A DNA stretch of 64,000 bases. Origin: Arsenophonus apicola. GTDB lineage: Bacteria > Pseudomonadota > Gammaproteobacteria > Enterobacterales > Enterobacteriaceae. A program made the translations under genes and the position numbers. The notes beneath the pieces are model-generated. The model was not told where the DNA came from and ran no database searches. It worked only from the letters and a program-made list of their open reading frames with translations. This document shows, in pieces, positions 39,128 through 49,148 of the stretch (position 1 is the first letter of the stretch; the number at the start of each line of letters is the position of its first letter). Where the stretch lies: assembly GCF_020268605.1 (NCBI RefSeq), contig NZ_CP084222.1, positions 186,001 through 250,000 of the forward strand, in the 5' to 3' direction.

Positions 39128-40633
39128 TTATTGAGTTAATTCAGTTTGTTCTTCTAGTAGCAAAGGCCAATTGATATTACTTTGCCATTGGATTTCTTGT
39201 TGTAAATTTTCATAACAAAGTGGATGCTCCAATAACCATTGATGGGGTAACGTAAGGATTAAGGTTTCTTTATTTGCTCTAAGACGTAATAACGGCATGG
39301 TATTGTCACGACGTGGAAGAGTAAAAATAATCGCCAGTCTTAAAAGCCGACAAAGAAGAATAGCATGTTGGACTGGGATCGCATTTTGTTGGGTTAATTC
39401 TGTTAACTCAATCGGGCCAGTTTGGTTTTTTAGCAAAGTCGCTAACAGGCGTTTTTGTGTATGTGTATAACCTGGCATATCCAGATGGCTGATGAGATAA
39501 TGGGCATGATTATTAACATGACGAGCATCAATACTTAAGCCAATTTCATGCAACGCGCTAGCGCCTTTTAATAGCTCATCAACTTGGTGATTATCACGAT
39601 AAAAGCTTTTCTTTAATTGTGAATAGAAATATTCTGTTAACCTCTTTACCCGGTTAGCCTGCTCGATATCAATTTGAAAACGATGTTGAATATTAGCCAG
39701 TGTAACAGCGCGTATATTCTGTTTTGCAGGGAGATCAAGCATGTTATAGATTAACCCTTCACGCAATGCTCCGCCTGCTAATATCATATAATCGATTTTT
39801 AATTCTGCAAATATGGCAATTAAAATAGCTAAACCACTGGGAAAAACCAGCGCACGTTCTAACGTTAACCCTTTGATTTCCAATTCTTCTAATTTTCCGG
39901 AGGTGATCGCCGCTTTTTTTAATGATTGTAATTTATCTAGCGTAATACGTTCATCCATACCAGCTGCCAGCATAATTTCTTGAATAGCCTGTATTGTACC
40001 TGAAGCACCGACACAAATTTGCCAACCTTGCTTAATAAGACGGCTCGCGATAGGTTTAATAATCTTATGGGCGGCAATTTCAGCGTGGGCAAAATTTTCT
40101 TCGGTCAAATTACGATCTTTAAAATAACGTTCAAGCCAAGTAACGCAACCCATATTAAGGCTAACAAGTTGACTATGTTTAACATGGGTACCGGTAATAA
40201 TTTCAGTACTGCCACCGCCGATATCTATCACTAATCGTTTATCTGAACCGCCAGAAGTATATGCTACCCCCTGATAAATCAGTTGAGCTTCTTCTTCTCC
40301 AGTAATAATCCTGATAGGATGCCCGAGAATATTTTCTCCTTGCTTAATAAAAAGGTCGGCATTTTTAGCGAGACGAAGTGTTGCCGTAGCAACAATTTGC
40401 ACTTGTTCAGTAGGAATGTCTTGTAAATACTCAGAAAAAAGATGCAAACATTGCCAGCCACGATCCATTGCTTGTTGAGATAAATAATTACTTTCATCAA
40501 GGCCAGCGGCCAGTCTGACTTTACGCTTTATGCGGGCAAGAGTCTGTACATAACCAGAAATTTCTCTCACTACTAACATATGAAAGCTGTTAGAACCGAG
40601 ATCAATTGCTGCGTAAAGCGATGATTTTAACAT
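39128..40633 (-). CDS. gppA: Guanosine pentaphosphate phosphohydrolase / exopolyphosphatase
   Basis: Hydrolyses pppGpp to ppGpp and also polyphosphate. The 501 residues belong to the Ppx/GppA family of the sugar kinase/Hsp70 fold, with phosphate-binding motifs AIDLGSNSFHMLVV near the start and VIDIGGGSTEI around residues 140-150. The C-terminal HD-like region includes LHEIGLSID. It starts 8 nt after the rhlB stop on the same strand, so the two form an operon as in E. coli. Confidence 0.96.
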   Translation of the reverse strand: MLKSSLYAAIDLGSNSFHMLVVREISGYVQTLARIKRKVRLAAGLDESNYLSQQAMDRGWQCLHLFSEYLQDIPTEQVQIVATATLRLAKNADLFIKQGENILGHPIRIITGEEEAQLIYQGVAYTSGGSDKRLVIDIGGGSTEIITGTHVKHSQLVSLNMGCVTWLERYFKDRNLTEENFAHAEIAAHKIIKPIASRLIKQGWQICVGASGTIQAIQEIMLAAGMDERITLDKLQSLKKAAITSGKLEELEIKGLTLERALVFPSGLAILIAIFAELKIDYMILAGGALREGLIYNMLDLPAKQNIRAVTLANIQHRFQIDIEQANRVKRLTEYFYSQLKKSFYRDNHQVDELLKGASALHEIGLSIDARHVNNHAHYLISHLDMPGYTHTQKRLLATLLKNQTGPIELTELTQQNAIPVQHAILLCRLLRLAIIFTLPRRDNTMPLLRLRANKETLILTLPHQWLLEHPLCYENLQQEIQWQSNINWPLLLEEQTELTQ

Positions 40634-40641
40634 AATGTTTA

Positions 40642-41928
40642 TTAGCTCGGACGTTTACGATTGTTGCGTGAATTATTCTGTCTGCTTTGGCTACTATTGT
40701 TTCGACGTGTGCCGTTAGTAAGCGGACGACGACGTGGTTTTGGCATCGGTAAATCTTGTAATAATGCCTCACTGTTATATTTACTGACAGGAATTTGATG
40801 CTGAATATACTCTTCAATAGCAGGTAGATTTAAAGAATACTCTTCACAAGCCAAACTAATCGAATGACCGCTTTCACCCGCTCGTCCGGTACGGCCAATA
40901 CGATGAACATAATCTTCGCAATCATCAGGTAGATCGTAATTAAATACATGCGTGACAGATGGGATATGTAAACCTCTGGCGGCAACATCTGTTGCAACTA
41001 AGATATCTAAATGGCCTTGAGTAAACTGTTCAAGAATACGTAGCCGTTTTTTTTGTGCCACATCGCCAGTCAGTAAGCCAACACGGTGACCATCAGCAGC
41101 AAGATGGGCCCAGATATCTTCACAGCGATGTTTAGTATTAGCAAAAATTATACATCTTTCGGGCCACTCTTCCTCGATTAACGTTTGTAACAGACGCATT
41201 TTTTCTTCATTAGAAGGATAGAAAAGTTCTTCTTTAATGCGATGACCTGTTTTTTGTTGAGGTTCTACCTCAATATATTCCGGTTGATTCATTTGTTCAA
41301 ATGCCAGTTCTTGAACACGATAAGAAAGTGTTGCGGAAAAAAGTAAATTTAAGCGTTGGGTGGCGGGTGGCATTCGACGAAATAGCCAACGAATATCTTT
41401 AATAAAACCAAGATCATACATGCGGTCAGCCTCATCAAGTACAACCACCTGAATGAGTCCTAAATGAATATGGCCTTGTTTAGCATAATCGATTAAGCGC
41501 CCGGTTGTACCGATGAGAATATCTACTCCCGATTGGAGCACATGCAGTTGTTCGTCGTAGCCATCACCACCATAAGCTAAGCCCATTTTTAAGCCTGTTA
41601 TAGCGGCTAATTCTTTTGCATCAGAATATATCTGAACGGCTAATTCCCGTGTAGGAGCCATAATTAGCGCTCTCGGTTGATTAACTTGACGTTCTGTATT
41701 TGTTGGATGTGTAAGTAAATAATGAAATGTTGAGGTAAGAAAAGCCAATGTCTTACCTGTTCCTGTTTGTGCTTGCCCCGCAACATCACGGCCTTCGACA
41801 GTAAAAGGCAATGTTGACGCTTGTATCGGCGTACAATTATGAAAGCCATTTTTATTAAGGGCTTCAATAACTTTAGGGTGTAGGGCGAAGTCTATAAACT
41901 TCTTTTCTGTCAAATGTGTTTTACTCAT
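40642..41928 (-). CDS. rhlB: DEAD-box RNA helicase RhlB
   Basis: A degradosome helicase that unwinds structured RNA for PNPase via RNase E. The 428 residues (E. coli 421) have the Q-motif region FHNCTPIQ, motif I AQTGTGKT, Ia PTRELAVQ, II DEAD in VVLDEADRMYD, III SAT, and VI HRIGRTGRAGE. The tail is basic and rich in Arg, Asn and Ser (last ~30 residues), as in family members that bind RNA. It is divergent from trxA. Confidence 0.97.
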   Translation of the reverse strand: MSKTHLTEKKFIDFALHPKVIEALNKNGFHNCTPIQASTLPFTVEGRDVAGQAQTGTGKTLAFLTSTFHYLLTHPTNTERQVNQPRALIMAPTRELAVQIYSDAKELAAITGLKMGLAYGGDGYDEQLHVLQSGVDILIGTTGRLIDYAKQGHIHLGLIQVVVLDEADRMYDLGFIKDIRWLFRRMPPATQRLNLLFSATLSYRVQELAFEQMNQPEYIEVEPQQKTGHRIKEELFYPSNEEKMRLLQTLIEEEWPERCIIFANTKHRCEDIWAHLAADGHRVGLLTGDVAQKKRLRILEQFTQGHLDILVATDVAARGLHIPSVTHVFNYDLPDDCEDYVHRIGRTGRAGESGHSISLACEEYSLNLPAIEEYIQHQIPVSKYNSEALLQDLPMPKPRRRPLTNGTRRNNSSQSRQNNSRNNRKRPS

Positions 41929-42049
41929 AGTGTGTTAGAATATCAGTTAACGGTTGCTTTATGAAAGAAGATTGTTTGAAATAAAGCAAACATGGTTAAA
42001 TTAATGTTAGACTGAAACGACATAAAAACTTGATCCTTGGAGTATCGCA

Positions 42050-42376
42050 ATGAGCGGCAAAGTTATTCATCTATCTGCTGTTGATTTTGAAAAAACAATC
42101 AAAGATGCAAAAAAACCAATATTAGTTGATTTTTGGGCTGAATGGTGTGGCCCTTGTAAAATGATCGCCCCTATTTTAGACGAAATTGCTGATGAATATA
42201 CAGCTAAATTGATTATTGCCAAATTGAATGTTGATGAAAGTAGTGATATAGCGGCTAAATATGCTATTCGTAGCATTCCTACTTTAATGCTTTTTAAAAA
42301 TGGCGAGAAGATTGGCCAGCAAGTTGGTCTTCTGTCTAAAACTCAATTAAAAGAATTTTTAGACAAATACTTATAA
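42050..42376 (+). CDS. trxA: Thioredoxin 1
   Basis: A small cytoplasmic disulphide reductant for ribonucleotide reductase, methionine sulphoxide reductases and others. The 108 residues contain the active site W32-C33-G34-P35-C36 and the cis-proline loop SIPTLMLF. GGAG lies 8 nt before the ATG. It is divergent from rhlB and upstream of rho, the E. coli order. Confidence 0.98.
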   Translation: MSGKVIHLSAVDFEKTIKDAKKPILVDFWAEWCGPCKMIAPILDEIADEYTAKLIIAKLNVDESSDIAAKYAIRSIPTLMLFKNGEKIGQQVGLLSKTQLKEFLDKYL

Positions 42377-42958
42377 TTTTCCATAAAATATTAACAACAG
42401 ACGTTTAGTAGGCCAATATTTTTTCTCAATTTCCTGTTTGACGTCTGCTTTTTATGCGATTCATAGCTAGACGTCTGCTTTGAAGCATGGTAACTTAGCG
42501 CCATTACTTAATATGATACGCGTTTTTATCTTAATGTGTACATATTGAATATGCTATTATGTATAGACATATTTGTTATCTCTGGATAATCTATATCCTA
42601 CAATGGTTTGAATTCCATTGACTCCCATAGAGATAATTCTTTTAGACAGACATGTTCCATTTGTTATTTGCTTGGTGCTGTTGTGTAGGGCCTAAGAAGT
42701 ATAAAGTGAGATTTTCTCATCAACTTTGAGATGAATTCTTATAGTCTTATTCTGTCTTTGCTGTATAAAGAGTATTATCGAAGGTAGTAAATTAACAAAT
42801 TACTGCTACAACATGAATTTATATCCTAATGAAATTGATATATTCATCAAGAATCGTTAAGGTTTTTGTATTTTTATTTAAACAGGCATTTAGAGATTGC
42901 TATACTATTTATTGTTCATAGTTCAAAAAATATACCCCGAGTTTAAGAACCCACCATT
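42377..42958. other. trxA-rho intergenic region / rho leader
   Basis: 582 nt that include the trxA 3' region and the long rho leader. Three copies of a GACGT core are seen: CAGACGT (42398-42404) is inverted relative to ACGTCTG (42441-42447), and GACGTCTGCTTT is directly repeated at 42440 and 42470. The last 25 nt before rho resemble the E. coli rho leader. I could not find a convincing rhoL leader peptide. In E. coli rho is autoregulated by Rho-dependent termination in this leader. Confidence 0.5.
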
Positions 42959-44218
42959 ATGAATCTTACCGAATTGAAAAATACGCCGGTATCTGAATTG
43001 ATTACTCTTGGCGAAAGTATGGGGCTAGAGAACCTAGCCCGCATGAGGAAACAGGATATTATTTTCTCGATTTTGAAGCAACATGCTAAAAGTGGAGAAG
43101 ATATTTTTGGTGATGGCGTGCTAGAAATTTTGCAGGATGGATTTGGATTCCTTCGTTCTGCTGACAGCTCTTATCTAGCCGGTCCTGACGATATTTATGT
43201 TTCTCCTAGTCAAATTCGTCGTTTTAATCTACGAACGGGAGATACCATATCAGGAAAAATTCGTCCTCCTAAGGAAGGCGAACGCTATTTTGCCCTACTA
43301 AAAGTTAATGAAGTCAATTTTGATAAACCTGAAAACGCTCGTAGTAAAATCCTGTTTGAAAACCTGACACCGCTACATGCTAATAACCGTTTACGTATGG
43401 AGCGTGGCAATGGGTCAACAGAAGATTTGACAGCTCGTGTTTTGGATTTGGCCGCCCCGATTGGGCGTGGGCAGCGTGGTTTAATTGTTGCTCCACCAAA
43501 AGCAGGTAAAACCATGTTATTGCAGAATATTGCAGCTAATATTGCCAATAACTATCCAGACTGTGTTTTGATGGTGTTGTTAATTGATGAGCGACCCGAA
43601 GAAGTGACCGAAATGCAACGCCTGGTTAAAGGTGAGGTCATTGCATCAACCTTTGATGAACCTGCATCTCGCCACGTTCAGGTTGCTGAAATGGTAATAG
43701 AGAAAGCTAAGCGTTTAGTTGAACACAAAAAAGATGTCATTATTCTTTTAGATTCGATTACGCGTCTTGCTCGTGCTTACAACACAGTGGTTCCTTCCTC
43801 TGGAAAAGTATTAACTGGTGGGGTGGATGCAAATGCACTGCATCGCCCAAAACGTTTTTTTGGTGCGGCACGTAATGTAGAAGAAGGTGGAAGCCTAACG
43901 ATAATTGCTACAGCACTAGTTGATACTGGCTCTAAAATGGATGAAGTGATCTACGAAGAGTTTAAAGGCACCGGAAATATGGAGTTACATTTGTCGCGGA
44001 AAATAGCGGAAAAACGTGTTTTCCCGGCGATTGATTATAATCGTTCCGGTACGCGTAAGGAAGAATTATTAACCTTACCTGATGAGTTACAGAAAATGTG
44101 GATATTGCGCAAAATTATTCATCCTATGGGTGAAATTGATGCAATGGAATTTTTAATTAATAAATTAGCAATGACGAAGACCAATGATGAATTTTTCGAT
44201 TTCATGAAACGTTCTTAA
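42959..44218 (+). CDS. rho: Transcription termination factor Rho
   Basis: A hexameric RNA-dependent ATPase that ends untranslated transcripts. Length is 419 residues, identical to E. coli. The N-terminal helix bundle begins MNLTELKNTPVSELI; the RNA-binding cold-shock-like domain contains GFGFLRS; the P-loop is APPKAGKTM (about 177-185); the Q-loop/R-loop region is well conserved. A strong terminator follows. The ribosome site is weak, as in E. coli. Confidence 0.99.
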   Translation: MNLTELKNTPVSELITLGESMGLENLARMRKQDIIFSILKQHAKSGEDIFGDGVLEILQDGFGFLRSADSSYLAGPDDIYVSPSQIRRFNLRTGDTISGKIRPPKEGERYFALLKVNEVNFDKPENARSKILFENLTPLHANNRLRMERGNGSTEDLTARVLDLAAPIGRGQRGLIVAPPKAGKTMLLQNIAANIANNYPDCVLMVLLIDERPEEVTEMQRLVKGEVIASTFDEPASRHVQVAEMVIEKAKRLVEHKKDVIILLDSITRLARAYNTVVPSSGKVLTGGVDANALHRPKRFFGAARNVEEGGSLTIIATALVDTGSKMDEVIYEEFKGTGNMELHLSRKIAEKRVFPAIDYNRSGTRKEELLTLPDELQKMWILRKIIHPMGEIDAMEFLINKLAMTKTNDEFFDFMKRS

Positions 44219-44245
44219 ATTGCTATTTATTTAATGATTTATTGT

Positions 44246-44276
44246 AAAACGCCACTTTTATGTGGCGTTTTATTTT
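44246..44276 (+). terminator. Terminator after rho
   Basis: A 10-bp perfect stem, AAAACGCCAC/GTGGCGTTTT, with a 6-nt loop, then ATTTTG. It separates rho from the ECA cluster. Confidence 0.88.
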
Positions 44277-44459
44277 GTTCGTTTTTATTATCCAGTAGTC
44301 TCTATTCTGGTATAGATTTTGCTTATTAATAGCTGGTACAAGATGATAGAAATGTTTTGTTATTGTTACATATACGCTAACTTAAAGTACACTTATAGTC
44401 TATACATGGAAATGGATTCAGTGGATGATGTCTAAAAAAATTATAAGCGAGTAAATATT

Positions 44460-45542
44460 GTGCACACACTAGATTTACTAATCGATGTTTTTTGGGTTTT
44501 TTTGTTTTCGTTGATCTTTATATTTATTGCGAGAAAAATAGCAAAAAGATTTGGTCTGGTAGATGAACCTAATCATCGAAAAACACATCAGGGAGAAATT
44601 CCTTTGGTTGGTGGTATTGCGGTTTTTTTTGGTATTAGTTTAGCATTCATGATTACAAACGAATATATTCCACATAAATGGTTGTATTTGATTTGTGCTG
44701 GGATTTTAGTATTTGTTGGTGTATTAGATGATCGCTTTGATATTAGTGTTAAAATTCGAGCAACTATTCAAGCGATTGTTGCGCTTGTCATGATTTATTT
44801 TGCAGGTCTAACGTTAGATAACTTAGGCTATGTCCTTGGTCCATGGCAAATAAAATTAGGGCCTTTAAGCTATTTGACGACGTTACTTGCTGTTTGGGCA
44901 GCTGTTAATGCTTTTAACATGGTTGATGGTATTGATGGTCTGCTTGGTGGGCTTTCTTGTATTTCCTTTGCTGCGTTAGGTATTTTGCTTTATCAAAATG
45001 GCAATATGGCATTAGCTTTTTGGTGTTTTGCTGTTATTGCTGCCATTCTTCCTTATATATTCCTGAATTTAGGTTTATTGGGAAAGCGCTATAAAGTGTT
45101 TATGGGAGATGCGGGTAGTACATTAATTGGTTTCACCATTATTTGGTTGCTTTTGATGTCGACACAAGGTCAGCAACGTTCAATTAAACCAGTGACTGCC
45201 CTTTGGATTATTGCGATTCCTTTGATGGATATGATTGCCATTATGTATCGGCGCCTTCGTAAAGGAATGAGTCCTTTTTCACCCGACAGACAACATATTC
45301 ATCATTTGATTATGCGTTCAGGTTTTACTTCAAGCCAAGCTTTTATCTTAATTACTTTAGCGGCCGCTATTTTAGCAGCTATAGGCATGATCGGTGAACG
45401 TTCAAATTTTATTCCTGAATGGGTGATGTTGGCATTATTTTTGCTTATATTTGCTATCTATGGCTACTGTATTAAACGTGCTTGGAAAGTGGCCCGTTTT
45501 GTGAAACGGGTTAAACGTCGGATGCAACGTATAGCGAAATGA
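44460..45542 (+). CDS. wecA: UDP-GlcNAc:undecaprenyl-phosphate GlcNAc-1-P transferase
   Basis: Makes lipid I of enterobacterial common antigen by loading GlcNAc-1-P on undecaprenyl phosphate at the inner membrane; in many enterics it also starts O-antigen. It is a polytopic membrane protein of 360 residues with about 11 membrane spans. The family motifs LDDRFD, NAFNMVDGIDG, FMGDAGSTL and the loop PDRQHIHHL are intact. The start is a GTG at 44460. It is the first gene of a twelve-gene ECA cluster. Confidence 0.97.
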   Translation: MHTLDLLIDVFWVFLFSLIFIFIARKIAKRFGLVDEPNHRKTHQGEIPLVGGIAVFFGISLAFMITNEYIPHKWLYLICAGILVFVGVLDDRFDISVKIRATIQAIVALVMIYFAGLTLDNLGYVLGPWQIKLGPLSYLTTLLAVWAAVNAFNMVDGIDGLLGGLSCISFAALGILLYQNGNMALAFWCFAVIAAILPYIFLNLGLLGKRYKVFMGDAGSTLIGFTIIWLLLMSTQGQQRSIKPVTALWIIAIPLMDMIAIMYRRLRKGMSPFSPDRQHIHHLIMRSGFTSSQAFILITLAAAILAAIGMIGERSNFIPEWVMLALFLLIFAIYGYCIKRAWKVARFVKRVKRRMQRIAK

Positions 45543-45573
45543 ATAAACAAATGTTTAAAGGAGTTTCATACCA

Positions 45574-46632
45574 GTGACAAAATCAGAAACACAACCCAAA
45601 CCTAATTCTTACTCACAGTCTGTTGAATATGAATTAGATATCAGAAGGTTATTTTGTTCGCTATGGCAGGGAAAAATATGGATTATCTCTTTAGCATTTA
45701 TTTTTGCGACTGTTGCATTGATCGTTTCTTACATGATGCAACAAAAATGGAGTGCTAATGCTGTCACTGATTTACCTACAGTTAATAATTTAGGAGTATA
45801 TTATTCCCAACAGCAATTTTTGCGAAATTTGGATTCGCATATTAATGAAGCGCAAGATAATCAGTTACCAACCATTGCGAATCAGGTTTATCAGGAATTT
45901 ACTGCTCAAGTTGGTTCTTATGATACCCGACGAGAATTTTGGTTAAATAGTGATTACTATAAAACACGCATGGAAGGAAATACTAAGGCTGATGCTGCAT
46001 TACTTGATGAATTTATTGATAATATTCAATTTACTCCTCGAGATGATAACAAGATGCTCCATGATAATATAAAATTAGTGGCTGAAACGGCTGCTGAAGC
46101 GAACCAATTACTACGCGAATATATTTCTTTTGCCAATAAGCGAGCTACTTTTAATCTTAATGAGCAAATTAAAGGCGCGTGGGTAGCAAAGGAGCAATCT
46201 TTTAAAACATTAGTTAAACGTCAGGAAATGGTCGCAAAGGCCAGTTATGAACGGCGTTTAAATAACTTACAGCAATCGTTAAAAGTTGCTCAAAAGCAAG
46301 GCATTTCACGTAATAAAGTTGATGTCCCCATCGATCAACTAACTGATTCAGAAATGTTTCTATTAGGTACTTCCTTATTACAAGCACAAATTGAAACATT
46401 ACAGGCTACTGGGCCTAATTATGATGAAAGCTATGATCAAAATATAGCGATGTTAGCGACATTAAATGTAGAACCGGTTCTCGAGAATAATTTTCAAACT
46501 TACCGCTATTTAAGAACGCCAGAAGATCCTGTTAAACGTGATAGTCCCCGTCGAGTGTTAATGATGGTCATTTGGGGAATGATTGGTAGCTTGAGTGGGG
46601 TAGGTATTGCATTGTTAAGACGCAAAAACTAA
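45574..46632 (+). CDS. wzzE: ECA polysaccharide chain-length modulator
   Basis: An inner-membrane PCP1-family protein that sets ECA chain length together with WzyE. The 352 residues have an N-terminal membrane span (about 35-55), a large periplasmic alpha-helical region, and a C-terminal span (about 328-346) preceded by the proline-rich TPEDPVKRDSPRR motif typical of the family. The start is GTG at 45574 with AAAGGAG 10 nt upstream. It lies between wecA and wecB as in E. coli. Confidence 0.96.
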   Translation: MTKSETQPKPNSYSQSVEYELDIRRLFCSLWQGKIWIISLAFIFATVALIVSYMMQQKWSANAVTDLPTVNNLGVYYSQQQFLRNLDSHINEAQDNQLPTIANQVYQEFTAQVGSYDTRREFWLNSDYYKTRMEGNTKADAALLDEFIDNIQFTPRDDNKMLHDNIKLVAETAAEANQLLREYISFANKRATFNLNEQIKGAWVAKEQSFKTLVKRQEMVAKASYERRLNNLQQSLKVAQKQGISRNKVDVPIDQLTDSEMFLLGTSLLQAQIETLQATGPNYDESYDQNIAMLATLNVEPVLENNFQTYRYLRTPEDPVKRDSPRRVLMMVIWGMIGSLSGVGIALLRRKN

Positions 46633-46752
46633 TTATTAGCTAAACATATAACAATAGGGGACTTCAACAAACTATTAATATGTTGAAGGTAAAATCATTA
46701 TTGAAGATACATCTCATTAGTAGATGAAGTTAAAATAAAAAAGAGAGCCACT

Positions 46753-47883
46753 GTGAAAGTGTTGACTGTGTTTGGTACTCGTCCTGAAGCCATAAAAATG
46801 GCTCCACTTGTACATGCTTTGACAAACGATAAGGCTTTTGAGTCGAAAGTTTGCGTAACTGCTCAACATAGAGAAATGTTGGATCAGGTATTGCACCTTT
46901 TTGAGATCATACCTGATTATGATTTAGATATTATGACTCCAGGCCAAGATTTAACTGATATTACTTGTCGTATTCTTGAAGGGATGAAACCCATATTGCT
47001 ATCTTTTAAACCTGATGTGGTATTGGTTCATGGTGATACGGCAACCACGATGGCGACCAGTCTAGCTGCCTTTTATCAGCGTATTCTGGTTGGTCATGTT
47101 GAAGCAGGATTACGTACTGGTAACTTATATTCTCCTTGGCCAGAAGAGGCCAATCGTAAAATTGCCAGTCATTTGGCAATGTATCACTTCGCACCTACCC
47201 AGTACTCACGAAGAAATTTACGAGGCGAATCGATCCCTGATCATCGCATTTTTGTTACTGGTAACACGGTAATAGATGCATTGTTCTGGGTACGTAATAA
47301 AGTGATGAATGATGCCACAATACAGGCAAGCCTTGCTGCGCAATATCCTTTTCTTGACCAAAATAAAAAGATGCTGTTAGTTACAGGACATCGGCGGGAA
47401 AGCTTTGGTAACGGATTTGAGCGTATTTGCTATGCATTAGCTGAAATTGCCAGAAGTCATACGGATATTCAAGTTGTCTATCCGGTTCATCTCAATCCAA
47501 ATGTTAGTGAACCAGTACAACGAATTTTGCAGGGTATTAATAATATAATCTTAATTGATCCACAGGATTATTTACCTTTTATTTATTTAATGAATAACGC
47601 TTATTTGATCCTGACGGATTCAGGGGGTATTCAAGAAGAAGCGCCAGCTTTAGGTAAACCTGTATTAGTAATGCGTGATACTACTGAGCGTCCCGAAGCG
47701 GTTGAAGCTGGTACGGTACGTTTAGTCGGTACACAAACAGAAAAAATTGTTCAAGCCGTAACGCAATTATTAACGGATGACGATGCTTACCAGAAAATGA
47801 GCCGTGCACATAATCCTTATGGTGATGGTAAAGCTTGCCTGCGAATTCTTGAAGCGTTGAAAACAAATCAGGTGGCATTATGA
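46753..47883 (+). CDS. wecB: UDP-N-acetylglucosamine 2-epimerase
   Basis: Converts UDP-GlcNAc to UDP-ManNAc for ECA. Length is 376 residues as in E. coli. Catalytic residues D95, E117, E131 and H213 are all present at the E. coli positions, and the allosteric/substrate-binding segment SGGIQEEAPALGKP is conserved. The start is GTG at 46753, giving MKVLTVFGTRPEAIK. It overlaps wecC by 4 nt (ATGA). Confidence 0.98.
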   Translation: MKVLTVFGTRPEAIKMAPLVHALTNDKAFESKVCVTAQHREMLDQVLHLFEIIPDYDLDIMTPGQDLTDITCRILEGMKPILLSFKPDVVLVHGDTATTMATSLAAFYQRILVGHVEAGLRTGNLYSPWPEEANRKIASHLAMYHFAPTQYSRRNLRGESIPDHRIFVTGNTVIDALFWVRNKVMNDATIQASLAAQYPFLDQNKKMLLVTGHRRESFGNGFERICYALAEIARSHTDIQVVYPVHLNPNVSEPVQRILQGINNIILIDPQDYLPFIYLMNNAYLILTDSGGIQEEAPALGKPVLVMRDTTERPEAVEAGTVRLVGTQTEKIVQAVTQLLTDDDAYQKMSRAHNPYGDGKACLRILEALKTNQVAL

Positions 47884-49148
47884 GTTTTGAAACTATTTCT
47901 GTTATTGGGTTAGGTTATATCGGTTTACCTACCGCCGCCGCATTCGCTGCTCGGCAGAAAAAAGTGATTGGGGTTGATGTTAATCAACATGCGGTTGATA
48001 CAATAAATCAAGGCAAAATTCATATTGTTGAACCAGATTTAGATAAGACGGTAAAAACAGCTGTAGAAGCTGGTTATTTGAAAGCGTTTACCACACCTCA
48101 AAAAGCGGATGCGTTCTTAATTGCGGTTCCTACACCCTTTAAAGATGATCATAAGCCTGATCTCTCTTATGTTATGGCAGCGGCAGAATCAATTGCTCCG
48201 TTTTTAAAAAAAGGTGATTTAATTATTCTAGAGTCTACCTCGCCAACTGGTGCGACAGAGCAAATGGCACAGCTGCTAGCGGCTATACGTACCGATCTGA
48301 CATTTCCACAGCAACAAGGTGAAGATTCTGATATTGATATTGATATTGCATATTGCCCTGAGCGTGTTTTGCCAGGTAAGGTCATGATTGAGCTGATCGA
48401 AAATGATCGTGTTATTGGTGGTATGACAATGAAGTCATCTCAACGAGCCAGTGAATTATATAAAATTTTCCTGGCAGGTGAATGCGTGCTCACTAATGCG
48501 AAAACGGCTGAAATGTGTAAATTAGTAGAAAATAGTTTTCGCGATGTGAATATTGCTTTTGCCAATGAATTGTCTTTTATTTGTGCTGAGCAAGGGATCA
48601 ATGTTTGGGAACTGATTAGTTTGGCCAATCTTCACCCACGGGTCAATATTTTACAACCAGGCCCTGGTGTTGGAGGTCATTGTATTGCTGTTGATCCCTG
48701 GTTCATTGTTGCTCAGAATCCAAAGCAAGCCCGTTTGATACATAATGCTCGTTTGGTTAATGATAGTAAGCCCGTTTGGGTTGTTGAGCAGGTCAAGACA
48801 GCATTAGCGGATTGTGTAACTGAGACAGGTAAACTGGCAAATGAAATTAAAATTGCCTGTTTTGGTCTTGCTTTTAAAGCGGATATTGATGATTTACGAG
48901 AAAGTCCCGCTATGCAAATTACTAAAATAATTGCTGATTGGCATAGGGGCTGCACTTATGTAGTAGAACCCAATATTGATGAGTTACCAAAAGTACTGAA
49001 TGGCCCTTGTCAATTGGTTTCTACTGAAGTTGCTATTGCTAATGCAGACATTATTTTGTTGCTGGTTGACCATCAACAATTTAAGGCGATTAATGGTGAA
49101 CAAATCCCGCAAAAATGGGTGGTTGATACAAAAGGAGTTTGGCGTTGA
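47880..49148 (+). CDS. wecC: UDP-N-acetyl-D-mannosamine dehydrogenase
   Basis: Oxidises UDP-ManNAc to UDP-ManNAcA with two NAD+. The 422 residues have an N-terminal Rossmann motif GLGYIGLP, the middle-domain segment KLVENSFRDVNIAFANEL, and the catalytic cysteine in GVGGHCIAVDPW. Its ATG overlaps the wecB stop, and its TGA overlaps the TTG start of rffG, so the three genes are translationally coupled. Confidence 0.98.
   Translation: MSFETISVIGLGYIGLPTAAAFAARQKKVIGVDVNQHAVDTINQGKIHIVEPDLDKTVKTAVEAGYLKAFTTPQKADAFLIAVPTPFKDDHKPDLSYVMAAAESIAPFLKKGDLIILESTSPTGATEQMAQLLAAIRTDLTFPQQQGEDSDIDIDIAYCPERVLPGKVMIELIENDRVIGGMTMKSSQRASELYKIFLAGECVLTNAKTAEMCKLVENSFRDVNIAFANELSFICAEQGINVWELISLANLHPRVNILQPGPGVGGHCIAVDPWFIVAQNPKQARLIHNARLVNDSKPVWVVEQVKTALADCVTETGKLANEIKIACFGLAFKADIDDLRESPAMQITKIIADWHRGCTYVVEPNIDELPKVLNGPCQLVSTEVAIANADIILLLVDHQQFKAINGEQIPQKWVVDTKGVWR

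Noticed and set aside
42731..42787. 18-codon frame in the rho leader considered as rhoL
   Set aside because: It shows no similarity to the E. coli RhoL peptide and has no clear ribosome site.
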